A DNA stretch of 64,000 nucleotides from Aliidongia dinghuensis (GTDB taxonomy: Bacteria; Pseudomonadota; Alphaproteobacteria; ATCC43930; CGMCC-115725), in assembly GCF_014643535.1 (NCBI RefSeq), contig NZ_BMJQ01000011.1, forward strand, positions 62,001 through 126,000, read 5' to 3'. A program made the position numbers and the translations under genes. Below are positions 54,140 through 62,043 of the stretch, piece by piece. Positions within the stretch are counted from its first letter, which is position 1. Each line of letters opens with the position of its first letter. Under the pieces are notes generated by a model, which worked only from the letters and a program-made list of their open reading frames with translations, made no database searches and was not told the origin of the DNA.

Positions 54140-54173
54140 GGGCCCCGTCCCCTGCAGGACGGGGCCCTTTCAT
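54140..54173 (+). terminator. Rho-independent terminator after rsmB
   Basis: GGGCCCCGTCC and GGACGGGGCCC form a perfect 11-bp stem with a 6-base loop, followed by TTTCATTT, 22 bp after the rsmB stop. Confidence 0.88.
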
Positions 54174-54273
54174 TTGGATCGCCTGTTTGTTTGGATCATG
54201 GCCCGCAGGCCTTGCCCCGGACCGGCGTCCCTGTTACCTCACCGCCGGCATTTGCTTTCGATCAGGATCGTTC

Positions 54274-55281
54274 ATGTCCTTCACCGTGGTCGCCGAACTC
54301 ACGTTTCTGTGCTTCGTGGTGAGCCTGGTCGCGACCGGCGGCGTGCTGTGGTGGCTGAAGCACCGCCAGATCCTGGATGAGCCCAATCATCGCTCGAGCC
54401 ATACGAACCCGACACCGCGCGGCGGCGGCCTCGCCCTGGTGCCGATCCTGGCGGTGGCCTGGGCGGGCCTGGCGGCGCTCGGTCTGGCGCCGCTTTCGAC
54501 CCTGCCGGTGATCGCGGTTGCCGTCGCGCTCGCGATGCTGTGCTGGCGCGACGACCGCGGCGGCCTGCCGGTGCTGCAGCGCTTCGGCGCCCAGTTCGTG
54601 GCGATCCTGTTCGGGCTCCTGTTCGTGCGCGGGGCAGGCCACGTGTTCCAGGGCCTGCTGCCGCCCGTGCTCGACTACGCGGCGACGGCGCTCATCTGGC
54701 TCTGGTTCGTCAACCTGTTCAACTTCATGGACGGCATCGACGGCATCACCGGAGGGCAGACGGCCGCGATCGGCTTCGGTGCGGCGCTCGTCGCCTTCGT
54801 CTCGTCCGATCCGAACAGCGGCGCCTTGCCGCTGGGCCTGGCGCTCGGTGCCGCGGCGCTGGGCTTCCTCGCCTGGAACTGGGCGCCGGCCAAGCTCTTC
54901 ATGGGTGACGTCGGCTCGATCCCCTTGGGCTATCTCATCGGCTGGCTGATGCTGAGCATGGCCGGCGACGGCCATTGGGCGCCGGCCCTGATCCTGCCGC
55001 TCTATTACCTGGTCGATGCGACGATCACGCTCCTGCGCCGCGCGGTGCGGTTCGAGCGGATCTGGCATGCCCATCGCGAGCATTTCTATCAGCGCGCCGT
55101 GCAGAGCGGCCTCGGTCACGGCGCCGTCGTGCTGCGCATCCTGGCGGCCGACCTCCTCCTGGTCGGCCTCGCCGTGCTCGGGCTCGACTGGCCGTGGATT
55201 GCGACGATCCTCGCGATCGTCGTCGTCGGCACGCTTCTGTGGGAACTGGGCCGGCGCGACGCGGTGACCTCGGAGGCCTGA
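54274..55281 (+). CDS. WecA/MraY-type polyprenyl-phosphate sugar-1-phosphate transferase
   Basis: A 335-residue membrane protein with about ten helices that moves a sugar-1-phosphate from UDP-sugar to undecaprenyl phosphate, starting a surface glycan. ILDEPNHRSSHTNPTPRGGG is the first cytoplasmic loop, NLFNFMDGIDGITGGQT the catalytic Asp motif, AKLFMGDVGSIPLGYLIG the next, and HAHREHFYQRAVQ the His-rich loop. ATG 54274 has AGGA upstream. A 15-bp tandem repeat begins at the last base of the stop codon. It may serve the flippase/GT4 genes 2-4 kb away. Confidence 0.9.
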   Translation: MSFTVVAELTFLCFVVSLVATGGVLWWLKHRQILDEPNHRSSHTNPTPRGGGLALVPILAVAWAGLAALGLAPLSTLPVIAVAVALAMLCWRDDRGGLPVLQRFGAQFVAILFGLLFVRGAGHVFQGLLPPVLDYAATALIWLWFVNLFNFMDGIDGITGGQTAAIGFGAALVAFVSSDPNSGALPLGLALGAAALGFLAWNWAPAKLFMGDVGSIPLGYLIGWLMLSMAGDGHWAPALILPLYYLVDATITLLRRAVRFERIWHAHREHFYQRAVQSGLGHGAVVLRILAADLLLVGLAVLGLDWPWIATILAIVVVGTLLWELGRRDAVTSEA

Positions 55282-55325
55282 GCATTCCAGGCCAAAGCAT
55301 CCCAGGCCAAAGCATCCCTGGTCTG
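55281..55325. repeat. 15-bp tandem triplication after the WecA-like gene
   Basis: The units AGCATTCCAGGCCAA, AGCATCCCAGGCCAA and AGCATCCCTGGTCTG lie head to tail, starting at the last base of the stop codon. The third unit is diverged. They are non-coding. Confidence 0.88.
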
Positions 55326-55408
55326 AGCGTCACCGGGTACGCTTGATCGGACCGGCAGGCGGCCCTATGGTCCCGCCTTCGTTTGGCAGCAAACCCGGAC
55401 GCCCGCCT

Positions 55409-57010
55409 ATGACCAGTCAATTCGATCGCCCGATCCGTCGGGCGCTGATCTCCGTTTACGACAAGACCGGCCTTCTGCCCTTTGCGCGCGCGCTCGCCGA
55501 GCGCGGGGTCGTTCTGATCTCGACCGGCGGCTCGTCGAAGGCGCTCGCCGACGCGGGGCTCGCGGTCACCGACGTCGCAAGCGTCACGGGCTTCCCGGAA
55601 ATGCTCGACGGCCGGGTCAAGACGCTGCACCCGGCGATCCACGGCGGCATCCTCGCGCGGCGTGACCTGACTGCGCACCGCGACGCGCTCGCCAAGCACG
55701 ATATCAGCGAGATCGACCTGGTCGTCTGCAACCTCTATCCGTTCGAGGCGACGGTCGCGAGCGGCGCCAGCTGGGAAGACTGCATCGAGAAGATCGACAT
55801 CGGCGGGCCGTCGCTGATCCGCGGTGCCGCCAAGAACCATGATTTCGTGACGGTCGTGACCGATCCGGCGGACTACGAGACCGTGCTGGCCGATCTGGCC
55901 GCGAACGGCGGCGCCACCACGCTCAAGACCCGGCGCAAGCTCGCCGGCATGGCCTATGCCCGGACTTCGGCCTATGACGCCGCCATCGCCGCCTGGATGG
56001 CGGAGGAGCGCGGCGAGACCTTCCCGGAGACACTGTCGATCGCCGGCAAGCGCAAGCAGCTCCTGCGCTACGGCGAGAATCCGCACCAGGAAGCGGCGTT
56101 CTATGCCATCGCCAAGGACACGCGGCCGGGTGTCGCGACCGCGACCCAGCTGCAGGGCAAGGAGCTCAGCTACAACAACCTCAACGACACGGACGCCGCC
56201 TTCGAGGCGGTGGCCGAGTTCGCCGAGCCGGCGGTTGCCATCATCAAGCACGCCAACCCGTGCGGTGTGGCGCTCGGCACCGACCTGCTCGACGCCTACA
56301 AGAAGGCGCTCGCCTGCGATCCGGTCAGCGCCTTCGGCGGCATCATTGCGGTCAACCGGGCGCTCGACGCGGCGACGGCGGAGGCGGTGGCGGCCCTCTT
56401 CGCCGAAGTCGTCATCGCCCCCGCGGTCGATGACGAGGCCCGCGAGATCCTGGCGCGCAAGACCCAGCTGCGCCTGCTCGCGACCGGCGGCATGCCGGAT
56501 CCGGCAGCGGGCGGCATGACCTTCCGCTCGCTCTCGGGCGGCTTCCTCATGCAGAACCGCGACGCTGGCCGGGTGAGCGAGAGCTCGCTGCAGGTCGTGA
56601 CCAAGCGCGCGCCGACCGCGGCCGAGATGGCCGACCTGCTGTTCGCGTTCCGCGTCGCGAAGCATGTGAAGTCGAACGCCATCGTCTATGCCAAGGGCGG
56701 GGCGACGGTCGGCATCGGTGCCGGCCAGATGAGCCGGGTCGACAGCTCGCGTATTGCGGCCTGGAAGGCGGCGGAGGCCGGCGTCGCCGCGGCGGGCGGC
56801 GACAAGGGCGCCAAGAGCCCGGCGATCGGCTCGGTGGTGGCGTCCGACGCATTCTTCCCGTTCGCCGACGGCTTGCTCGCCGCGGCCGAGGCCGGCGCCA
56901 CGGCGGTGATCCAGCCCGGCGGTTCCAAGCGCGACGCCGAGGTGATTGCGGCCGCGGACGAGAAGGGCCTCGCCATGGTCTTCACCGGCCTGCGTCACTT
57001 CCGGCACTGA
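55409..57010 (+). CDS. purH: Bifunctional AICAR transformylase/IMP cyclohydrolase
   Basis: A 533-residue enzyme for the last two steps of IMP synthesis. The N-terminal MGS-like cyclohydrolase domain has RRALISVYDKTGLLPFA, ISTGGSSKALADAG and GRVKTLHPAIHGGIL; the transformylase domain has RYGENPHQEAAFY, the catalytic Lys-His in AIIKHANPCGVA, CDPVSAFGGIIAVNRALD and SDAFFPFADG. ATG 55409 opens the conserved N-terminus. The SIS-domain isomerase gene begins 8 bp after its stop, suggesting a shared transcript. Confidence 0.97.
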   Translation: MTSQFDRPIRRALISVYDKTGLLPFARALAERGVVLISTGGSSKALADAGLAVTDVASVTGFPEMLDGRVKTLHPAIHGGILARRDLTAHRDALAKHDISEIDLVVCNLYPFEATVASGASWEDCIEKIDIGGPSLIRGAAKNHDFVTVVTDPADYETVLADLAANGGATTLKTRRKLAGMAYARTSAYDAAIAAWMAEERGETFPETLSIAGKRKQLLRYGENPHQEAAFYAIAKDTRPGVATATQLQGKELSYNNLNDTDAAFEAVAEFAEPAVAIIKHANPCGVALGTDLLDAYKKALACDPVSAFGGIIAVNRALDAATAEAVAALFAEVVIAPAVDDEAREILARKTQLRLLATGGMPDPAAGGMTFRSLSGGFLMQNRDAGRVSESSLQVVTKRAPTAAEMADLLFAFRVAKHVKSNAIVYAKGGATVGIGAGQMSRVDSSRIAAWKAAEAGVAAAGGDKGAKSPAIGSVVASDAFFPFADGLLAAAEAGATAVIQPGGSKRDAEVIAAADEKGLAMVFTGLRHFRH

Positions 57011-57018
57011 GGGGCGGC

Positions 57019-57627
57019 ATGAGCACGTTGGACGTTCAGGCGAAGGTGCGCTTTGTGCTGGAACGGGAAGCGGCGGCGATCCAGGCGATCCGGGTCGACG
57101 CCACTTACGAGGCGGCGATCGATACGCTGCTCACCTGCGCCGGTAAGGTCGTCACGACCGGCATGGGCAAGGCCGGGTTCCTGGCGCGCAAGTTTGCCGC
57201 GACCTTGAGCTCGACCGGCACGCCGGCTGTGTTCATCCATCCGGCGGAAGCGGCGCACGGCGACCTGGGCCTGATCGCGGAGGGCGACTGCATCGTCGCC
57301 TTCTCGACCAGCGGCAAGACGCTCGAGATCGTCGAGCTCGTCGAGCTGTCGCGGCATCTGACGAGCGCGCGCGTCATCTGCATCACGTCCCATCCCGAAA
57401 GCGAGCTCCGGCGCCTGTCCGACGTCGTGCTCGACATGGGCGTGATCGAGGAGCCGTGCCCGCTCGGACTGACGCCGTCCGCCAGCATGGCGGCGATGTC
57501 GGCGATCGGCGATGCGCTGGCGCTCACGCTCATGGAATTGAAGGGCATCACCCGCCGCGACTATGGCCTGCGCCATCACGGCGGCTATCTCGGCCACAAG
57601 GCACGGCTCGCCAACGACGTCGAGTAG
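57019..57627 (+). CDS. SIS-domain sugar isomerase (KdsD-like, without CBS domains)
   Basis: A 202-residue cytoplasmic SIS-fold protein similar to arabinose-5-phosphate isomerase. VVTTGMGKAGFLARKFAATLSSTGTPAVFIHPAEAAHGDLG in outline and VAFSTSGKTLEIVELVE are the phosphosugar-binding segments; SASMAAMSAIGDALALTLME holds the helical part. The pair of C-terminal CBS domains of standard KdsD is missing, so this is the short form. If active, it would supply D-arabinose-5-phosphate for Kdo synthesis. It is co-transcribed with purH and ends at a strong hairpin. Confidence 0.87.
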   Translation: MSTLDVQAKVRFVLEREAAAIQAIRVDATYEAAIDTLLTCAGKVVTTGMGKAGFLARKFAATLSSTGTPAVFIHPAEAAHGDLGLIAEGDCIVAFSTSGKTLEIVELVELSRHLTSARVICITSHPESELRRLSDVVLDMGVIEEPCPLGLTPSASMAAMSAIGDALALTLMELKGITRRDYGLRHHGGYLGHKARLANDVE

Positions 57628-57646
57628 GGCGGGGATACGAATGATG

Positions 57647-57689
57647 AACGATGATCGTTTCGATGTAGAAACGATCATCGTTTTGTCTT
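57647..57689 (+). terminator. Bidirectional terminator between the SIS and copper chaperone genes
   Basis: AACGATGATCGTTTC and GAAACGATCATCGTT form a perfect 15-bp stem with a 6-base loop, followed by TTGTCTTT. On the minus strand the stem ends with AACGATGATCGTTTC after the chaperone stop, so it can serve both convergent genes. Confidence 0.85.
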
Positions 57690-57699
57690 TGGTTGCGGA

Positions 57700-57897
57700 T
57701 CAGGCGGACGCCACGTCGTAGCCTTCCTCGGCAATGGCGCCGGCGAGTGCGGCGCGCGGCAGCCGGCTGTCGGTCTCGACGCGGCCGGCCGCCAGGTCGA
57801 CCCGGACGGTGGCCGCCGCATCGAGCCGGGTGATGGCCTCGGTCACGGCACGGACGCAATGGCCGCAGGTCATGCCGGTCACGGTGAAAGACTGCAT
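57700..57897 (-). CDS. Copper chaperone, heavy-metal-associated domain (CopZ-like)
   Basis: A 65-residue cytoplasmic metallochaperone with ferredoxin-like fold. The metal site is GMTCGHC at residues 8-14; VTEAITRLDAAATVRVDLAAG and the terminal ALAGAIAEEGYDV complete the HMA domain. GGGAG precedes ATG 57897. A CueR-like operator with elongated 19-bp spacing stands upstream, suggesting copper induction. The P-type ATPase and the CueR regulator are not in the window. Confidence 0.93.
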   Translation of the reverse strand: MQSFTVTGMTCGHCVRAVTEAITRLDAAATVRVDLAAGRVETDSRLPRAALAGAIAEEGYDVASA

Positions 57898-57919
57898 GGC
57901 AAAACTCCCTTTCGCCAGA

Positions 57920-57950
57920 CAGATGGGGCTTGCCACGGTGGGAAGGTCAA
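57920..57950 (-). promoter_or_regulatory. CueR/MerR-type copper-responsive promoter
   Basis: On the minus strand, TTGACC (57950-57945) is followed by a 19-bp spacer holding the dyad CTTCCCAC-C-GTGGCAAG and then CATCTG as -10. The ACCTTCCC-type half-site and the long spacer are typical of MerR-family activation of copper genes. Confidence 0.65.
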
Positions 57951-58029
57951 GAGACCGGCCCGTGATTTTCCAGCGCGAATTTCGTGCTAGGCTCGCCCCC
58001 GGGGAAGAAGCACATCCGGGGGGCATTCC

Positions 58030-58812
58030 ATGTTGAAGTTCGCAGTGACAGGCGTGGTGCTGGCGGCGGCCTTGGCCGCTTCGGGGCAGGGCAAGAAGCC
58101 TGCGGAGCCGAGCGTGCTCCTGCAGATCCAGCAGGCGGGGGTGCTCCGGATCGGCACGACCGGCGACTACAAGCCGTTCAGCTTCAAGACGCCGGACGGC
58201 ACGCTCACCGGTGCCGACATCGAGATGGCGAAGGACTTGGCGGCGACGCTGGGCGTCAGGCCGGAATTCGTGCCCACGACCTGGAAGACGCTGCTCGACG
58301 ACTTCAAGGCCGGCAAGTTCGACGTGGCGCTGGGCGGCATTACCGTCAATCCTGACCGCGCCGCCGCCGGCGACTTCTCGATCCCGAACGTGTCGGACGG
58401 CAAGCGGCCGATCGTGCGCTGCGCCGACAAGAGCAAATACACGAGCTTGGATGCGATCGACGTGCCGGCGACGCGGGTCGTGACCAACCCCGGCGGCACC
58501 AACGACAAGTTCGCCCACGAGCATTTCACCAAGGCGCAGATCGCGGTCTGGCCCGACAACAAGACGATCTTCGACCAGATCGTCGACAACAAGGCCGACG
58601 TCATGGTGACCGATGGCGTCGAGGTCGACCTGCAGTCGAAGCTGCATCCGGGCGTGCTATGCCCGGCCGCGGTCACGGCCCCCTTCACCCATTTCGAGGA
58701 CGCCTATCTCCTGCGCAAGGACAAGGACCTCCATGCCGTGGTCGACGGCTGGATGTGGCAGGCGATCGCGTCCGGCAAATGGCAGAAGACCTACGACGCG
58801 GCCATGCAATAA
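58030..58812 (+). CDS. pheC: Periplasmic cyclohexadienyl dehydratase-like protein (PheC family)
   Basis: A 260-residue protein of the solute-binding type II fold with a signal peptide (residues 1-19, LAAALAASGQG). RIGTTGDYKPFSFKTPDG, FDVALGGITVNPDRA, VTNPGGTNDKFAHEHF and DNKADVMVTDGVEVDLQSKLHP (in outline) follow the PheC pattern, which converts prephenate or arogenate to phenylpyruvate or phenylalanine in the periplasm. An amino-acid ABC-transporter binding protein is the alternative, but no permease or ATPase gene is adjacent. GGGGG precedes ATG 58030. Confidence 0.8.
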   Translation: MLKFAVTGVVLAAALAASGQGKKPAEPSVLLQIQQAGVLRIGTTGDYKPFSFKTPDGTLTGADIEMAKDLAATLGVRPEFVPTTWKTLLDDFKAGKFDVALGGITVNPDRAAAGDFSIPNVSDGKRPIVRCADKSKYTSLDAIDVPATRVVTNPGGTNDKFAHEHFTKAQIAVWPDNKTIFDQIVDNKADVMVTDGVEVDLQSKLHPGVLCPAAVTAPFTHFEDAYLLRKDKDLHAVVDGWMWQAIASGKWQKTYDAAMQ

Positions 58813-58875
58813 GGCACGCTCCGGCCGGGTGCCGGCCGAAGCGTGCCTGCGTCGTCGTTCTTGGGAAAGACGGCG

Positions 58876-59070
58876 TTACTTCTTGCAGTTCGCCGTGGAG
58901 TAGCGGGTGGTGTCGACTTGTCCGGTCTTGTCCGGATAACCGAACATCACGGCGGCACCGCTCGGGTTACAGACACCGGGCGGCAGCATCACAGTGCCCG
59001 CAGGGGCGCAGCCGCCGATGGCGAGAGGCAGGAGAAGGGAGGCGGCGAGGAGGGGTACGCGAACATTCAT
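58876..59070 (-). CDS. Small putative lipoprotein
   Basis: A 64-residue protein with a clear lipoprotein signal (VPLLAASLLLPLAIGGC, Cys 21). The mature part, about 44 residues, contains Cys in PPGVCNPSG and TANCKK that may form a disulphide. GGATGGA precedes ATG 59070. It is convergent with the pheC-like gene and unknown in function. Confidence 0.72.
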   Translation of the reverse strand: MNVRVPLLAASLLLPLAIGGCAPAGTVMLPPGVCNPSGAAVMFGYPDKTGQVDTTRYSTANCKK

Positions 59071-59277
59071 GATCGTCCATCCTTCTTCGTCTTGGGCAGG
59101 CGTCCCTACCGGGATAGCGCAACGCGAACAACTCCAGAGCATAAAGGTTCCGTGGTTGCAATCACATAGGGATTTGCTCGATGTTCGATGGTGGCGGTTT
59201 GAATGTTTTGTTTCGGCTCGAAGATCGGATCCTAAGTGCGCGCGGCTGCCGACGTAACGCCCTGAAGCTCGCCGCGA

Positions 59278-60204
59278 TCAACCCGCCGCCGGAGCCTCGG
59301 GCGGGACATAGCAACTGGACGCAAAGAGCCGCTCGCTGACGAAGTCGACGAAGACGCGGACCTTGGGCGAGAGATGCCGGCTCGATGGCCAGAGCAGGCG
59401 AAACTGGCCGGGGCTGTCGAGATAGTCGTCGAGCAGCGTGCGGAGTGCTCCCGTCTCCAGGGGCTCGCGCGCCAGGAAATCCGGCAGGCATCCGATGCCG
59501 AGCCCGCGGATCGTGGCACCCCGTAGCGCTTCCATGTTGTTGCAGGTGACGATCGTGCGGGGGCGCAGTTCCGGTTCGCCTGGTGTGAGTGTCAGGGGCC
59601 ATTCCTGAAGCTTCCCGCTGTTGGGAAAGCGGAAGCGGATGGCAAGATGCCGGTCGAGATCGCGGGGCGACTGGGGCGTGCCCCAGCGATCGAGATACGC
59701 CGGTGCCGCGCAAAGCAGCAGCCGGAACGGGCGCAGTGCGCGGGCCATCAGCCGCGAATCCGGCAAGTCGCCGCTGCGGATCGCCACGTCGACGCCATCG
59801 TCGATGAGATCGACGATGCGGTCGTTGAAATCCAGATCGAGTTCGATCGCCGGGTATCGCTCCATGAACGCCGGCAGGACCGGCAACAACAGGTGATAGC
59901 TGACGAGCGGCGCGCTGACCCGCAGCCGTCCGCGCGGCGCCTCCCGCGTCCGGGCGAGCTCGATCTGGGCATCGTCGAGCTCATCGAGGATGTGCCGGCA
60001 ACGCTCGTGAAACAGGCGGCCTTCCTCGGTCAGCCTGAGGCTGCGCGTCGAGCGCTGGAACAAGCGCACGCCCAACTGGTCCTCGAGCTTCGCAACCGCC
60101 TTGCCGATGGCCGAGGCCGAAAGGCCAAGGGAGCGGCCGGCCGCGACGAAGCTGCCGAGATCGGCAGCGCGCACGAACGCGGTCAGGCCATTCAATCGAT
60201 CCAT
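59278..60204 (-). CDS. LysR family transcriptional regulator
   Basis: A 308-residue LysR-type regulator. The N-terminal helix-turn-helix is GSFVAAGRSLGLSASAIGKAVAKLE, followed by the typical LFQRSTRSLRLTEEGRLFHER; the substrate-binding domain occupies residues 90-300. It is transcribed divergently from the MFS gene across 155 bp containing an 8-bp inverted repeat, so it probably controls that exporter and itself. Inducer unknown; this subfamily (Asp/Gly Leu-rich AADLGSF) often has drug- or aromatic-related ligands. Confidence 0.92.
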   Translation of the reverse strand: MDRLNGLTAFVRAADLGSFVAAGRSLGLSASAIGKAVAKLEDQLGVRLFQRSTRSLRLTEEGRLFHERCRHILDELDDAQIELARTREAPRGRLRVSAPLVSYHLLLPVLPAFMERYPAIELDLDFNDRIVDLIDDGVDVAIRSGDLPDSRLMARALRPFRLLLCAAPAYLDRWGTPQSPRDLDRHLAIRFRFPNSGKLQEWPLTLTPGEPELRPRTIVTCNNMEALRGATIRGLGIGCLPDFLAREPLETGALRTLLDDYLDSPGQFRLLWPSSRHLSPKVRVFVDFVSERLFASSCYVPPEAPAAG

Positions 60205-60241
60205 CGCGATCCCATTCGAGCATTTAATTCCGGTATGTGCG

Positions 60242-60271
60242 GATAATCGCCCCGGTTCTCCATCGATTATC
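60242..60271. promoter_or_regulatory. Inverted repeat in the LysR/MFS divergent gap
   Basis: GATAATCG (60242-60249) and CGATTATC (60264-60271) are perfect arms with a 14-base spacer, between the divergent start codons. Position and symmetry suit a LysR-type binding site, though arms of this class are usually closer. Confidence 0.5.
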
Positions 60272-60359
60272 GCAGATCTATCTTCTTTCCGCGACCAGAG
60301 GCGGCGCCACCCCTGTGGCCTCCATTTGTCGCCCTCGCATCCCCGGCTCCACGGATTTC

Positions 60360-61919
60360 ATGACCGACACAACGATACCGAGCGCAGCGAGAAAAGCGCT
60401 CATCCTTCTGGCCGTGTGCCTTGCCGCCGCCGCGATGCCGCTGACCTTCACCGGCGCCGCCGTGGCTCTGCCGGCCATCGGCCGAACGCTCGGCGGCACC
60501 CCCATGACCCTCAATTGGGTGACGAACGCCTTCATGCTGACGTTCGGCAGCAGCCTGATGGCGGCCGGTGCGCTCGCGGACGGTTATGGGCGCAAACGCA
60601 TCTTCCTCGCCGGGACGGCGGCCTTCGCCGTCGTCTCGGCCGGGCTCCCCTTCGCGCCGACGATCCTCTCGTTCGATCTGCTGAGAGCCGCCCAGGGCAT
60701 GGCGGCCGCTGCCGCCCTGTCCGGCGGGATGGCGGTTCTGGCTCAGGAGTTTGACGGACCGTCCCGCGTCCGCGCCTTCAGCGTCGTCGGCACGAGCTTC
60801 GGCACCGGCCTTGCCTTTGGTCCGATCACGTCGGGCATGATGATCGACCTGTTCGGCTGGCCCTCGATCTTCCTGCTCGTCGTCGTTCTGGTGCTGCTGG
60901 CTTTCGTCTTGGGGCTGCGCAGCTTGCGCGAGTCTCGCGATCCCGACGCCGCCGGCCTCGACTGGCCGGGAGCGTCGAGCTTCACGGGGGCGCTGGCCCT
61001 TTTCACCTATGGTGTGCTGGCGGCGCCGGAGAGCGGGTGGGGCAGCCCGCTCGTCATCGGTCTCCTGACGGGCGCTGCTCTGCTGTTCGCGGCCTTTGCC
61101 GTCGTCGAGCGGCGCGTCGCCCGGCCCATGCTCGATCTTTCGCTGTTCCGCTATCCGCGCTTTGTCGGTGTGCAATTGCTGGCGGCGGCGCCTGCCTATG
61201 CGTTCGTCGTCTTGCTCGTCCTGCTGCCCGTTCGCTTCGTCGGCATCGAGGGCATGAGCGAGGTCGCCGCCGGTCGATTGATGATTGCGCTGTCGGCCCC
61301 GCTGCTCATCCTGCCGATCGCCGCAGGCCTGCTTACGCGATGCTTGGCGCCGGCCACGATCTGCGGCGCCGGTCTCCTTGTCTCGGCCGCCGGCCTCTAT
61401 TGGCTGAGCCGCGTTCCGATGAGCAGCACCGCGTCGGCGATGGTGGCGCCCCTATCGGTGATCGGCACGGGCATCGGCTTGCCATGGGGCCTGATGGATG
61501 GGCTTGCGGTCAGCGTCGTGCCCAAGGAACGGGCGGGCATGGCGGCCGGCATCTTCAGCACGACGCGCGTCGCGGGCGAAGGGGTGGCGCTCGCCGTCGT
61601 CAGCGCGGTCCTGTCGGCCCTGACCGCCGCGCGTCTGGCCGGGCCAGGCGCCGTCGCGGCCAGGGCGGCGCAACGGCTCGTTACCGGCGATCTGGCCGAT
61701 GCCGCATCAGCCTTTCCCGCAGCCGATCGTTCGGCGCTGGTTCATGCCTATGGCGCGGCCTTCGGGACATTGCTGCTTCTGCTCGCCGTCGTCACGGTCG
61801 TGACGGCGATCGTCGTATTCCTGTTTCTGGGGCACGGCTTTCTGGGGCATGGCTTTCCGGGGCACGGCGCGGCGCGGCCCGACGCCGAGACTGCGGCCCT
61901 GGCGCCCGATGAGGCCTGA
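60360..61919 (+). CDS. MFS efflux transporter, DHA2 type (14 helices)
   Basis: A 519-residue exporter of the EmrB/QacA family. Motif A is ALADGYGRKRIFLAG and motif C-like segment GTSFGTGLAFGPITSGMMIDLFGW; TLNWVTNAFMLTF and GMAAAAALSGGMAVLAQEF also fit. About 14 hydrophobic segments are seen. The C-terminus carries GHGFLGHGFPGHG, encoded by a 15-bp tandem repeat. ATG 60360 follows no strong ribosome binding site. It is divergent from the LysR gene, its probable regulator, and ends at a good terminator. Confidence 0.9.
   Translation: MTDTTIPSAARKALILLAVCLAAAAMPLTFTGAAVALPAIGRTLGGTPMTLNWVTNAFMLTFGSSLMAAGALADGYGRKRIFLAGTAAFAVVSAGLPFAPTILSFDLLRAAQGMAAAAALSGGMAVLAQEFDGPSRVRAFSVVGTSFGTGLAFGPITSGMMIDLFGWPSIFLLVVVLVLLAFVLGLRSLRESRDPDAAGLDWPGASSFTGALALFTYGVLAAPESGWGSPLVIGLLTGAALLFAAFAVVERRVARPMLDLSLFRYPRFVGVQLLAAAPAYAFVVLLVLLPVRFVGIEGMSEVAAGRLMIALSAPLLILPIAAGLLTRCLAPATICGAGLLVSAAGLYWLSRVPMSSTASAMVAPLSVIGTGIGLPWGLMDGLAVSVVPKERAGMAAGIFSTTRVAGEGVALAVVSAVLSALTAARLAGPGAVAARAAQRLVTGDLADAASAFPAADRSALVHAYGAAFGTLLLLLAVVTVVTAIVVFLFLGHGFLGHGFPGHGAARPDAETAALAPDEA
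61827..61871. repeat. 15-bp tandem triplication at the end of the MFS gene
   Basis: The units CTGGGGCACGGCTTT, CTGGGGCATGGCTTT and CCGGGGCACGGCGCG are head to tail and in frame, encoding the repeated LGHGF of the transporter's C-terminal tail. Confidence 0.9.
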
Positions 61920-61927
61920 GCCCCAAA

Positions 61928-61960
61928 CGCCCGGCGGATTTCCCCGCCGGGCGCCTCCTT
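61928..61960 (+). terminator. Terminator after the MFS gene
   Basis: CGCCCGGCGG and CCGCCGGGCG form a perfect 10-bp stem with a 6-base loop 8 bp after the stop, followed by CCTCCTT. Confidence 0.75.
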
Positions 61961-61970
61961 GCGCTCTCGT

Positions 61971-62043
61971 TATTTGATTAGAGACGGATTCACGGAATGA
62001 GTGGATCGCCAGGCGATTCCACTCATTCCGATCCGGCTCCAGG
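61971..62043. repeat. Dispersed 73-bp stem-loop repeat, copy B
   Basis: The segment starts TATTTGATTAGAGACGGATT, aligns along its length with copy A (18761-18829), and has the 12-bp stem CGGAATGAGTGG (61993-62004) with its complement at 62019-62030. It ends at the stop of the leftward glutamate dehydrogenase gene. Confidence 0.8.
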
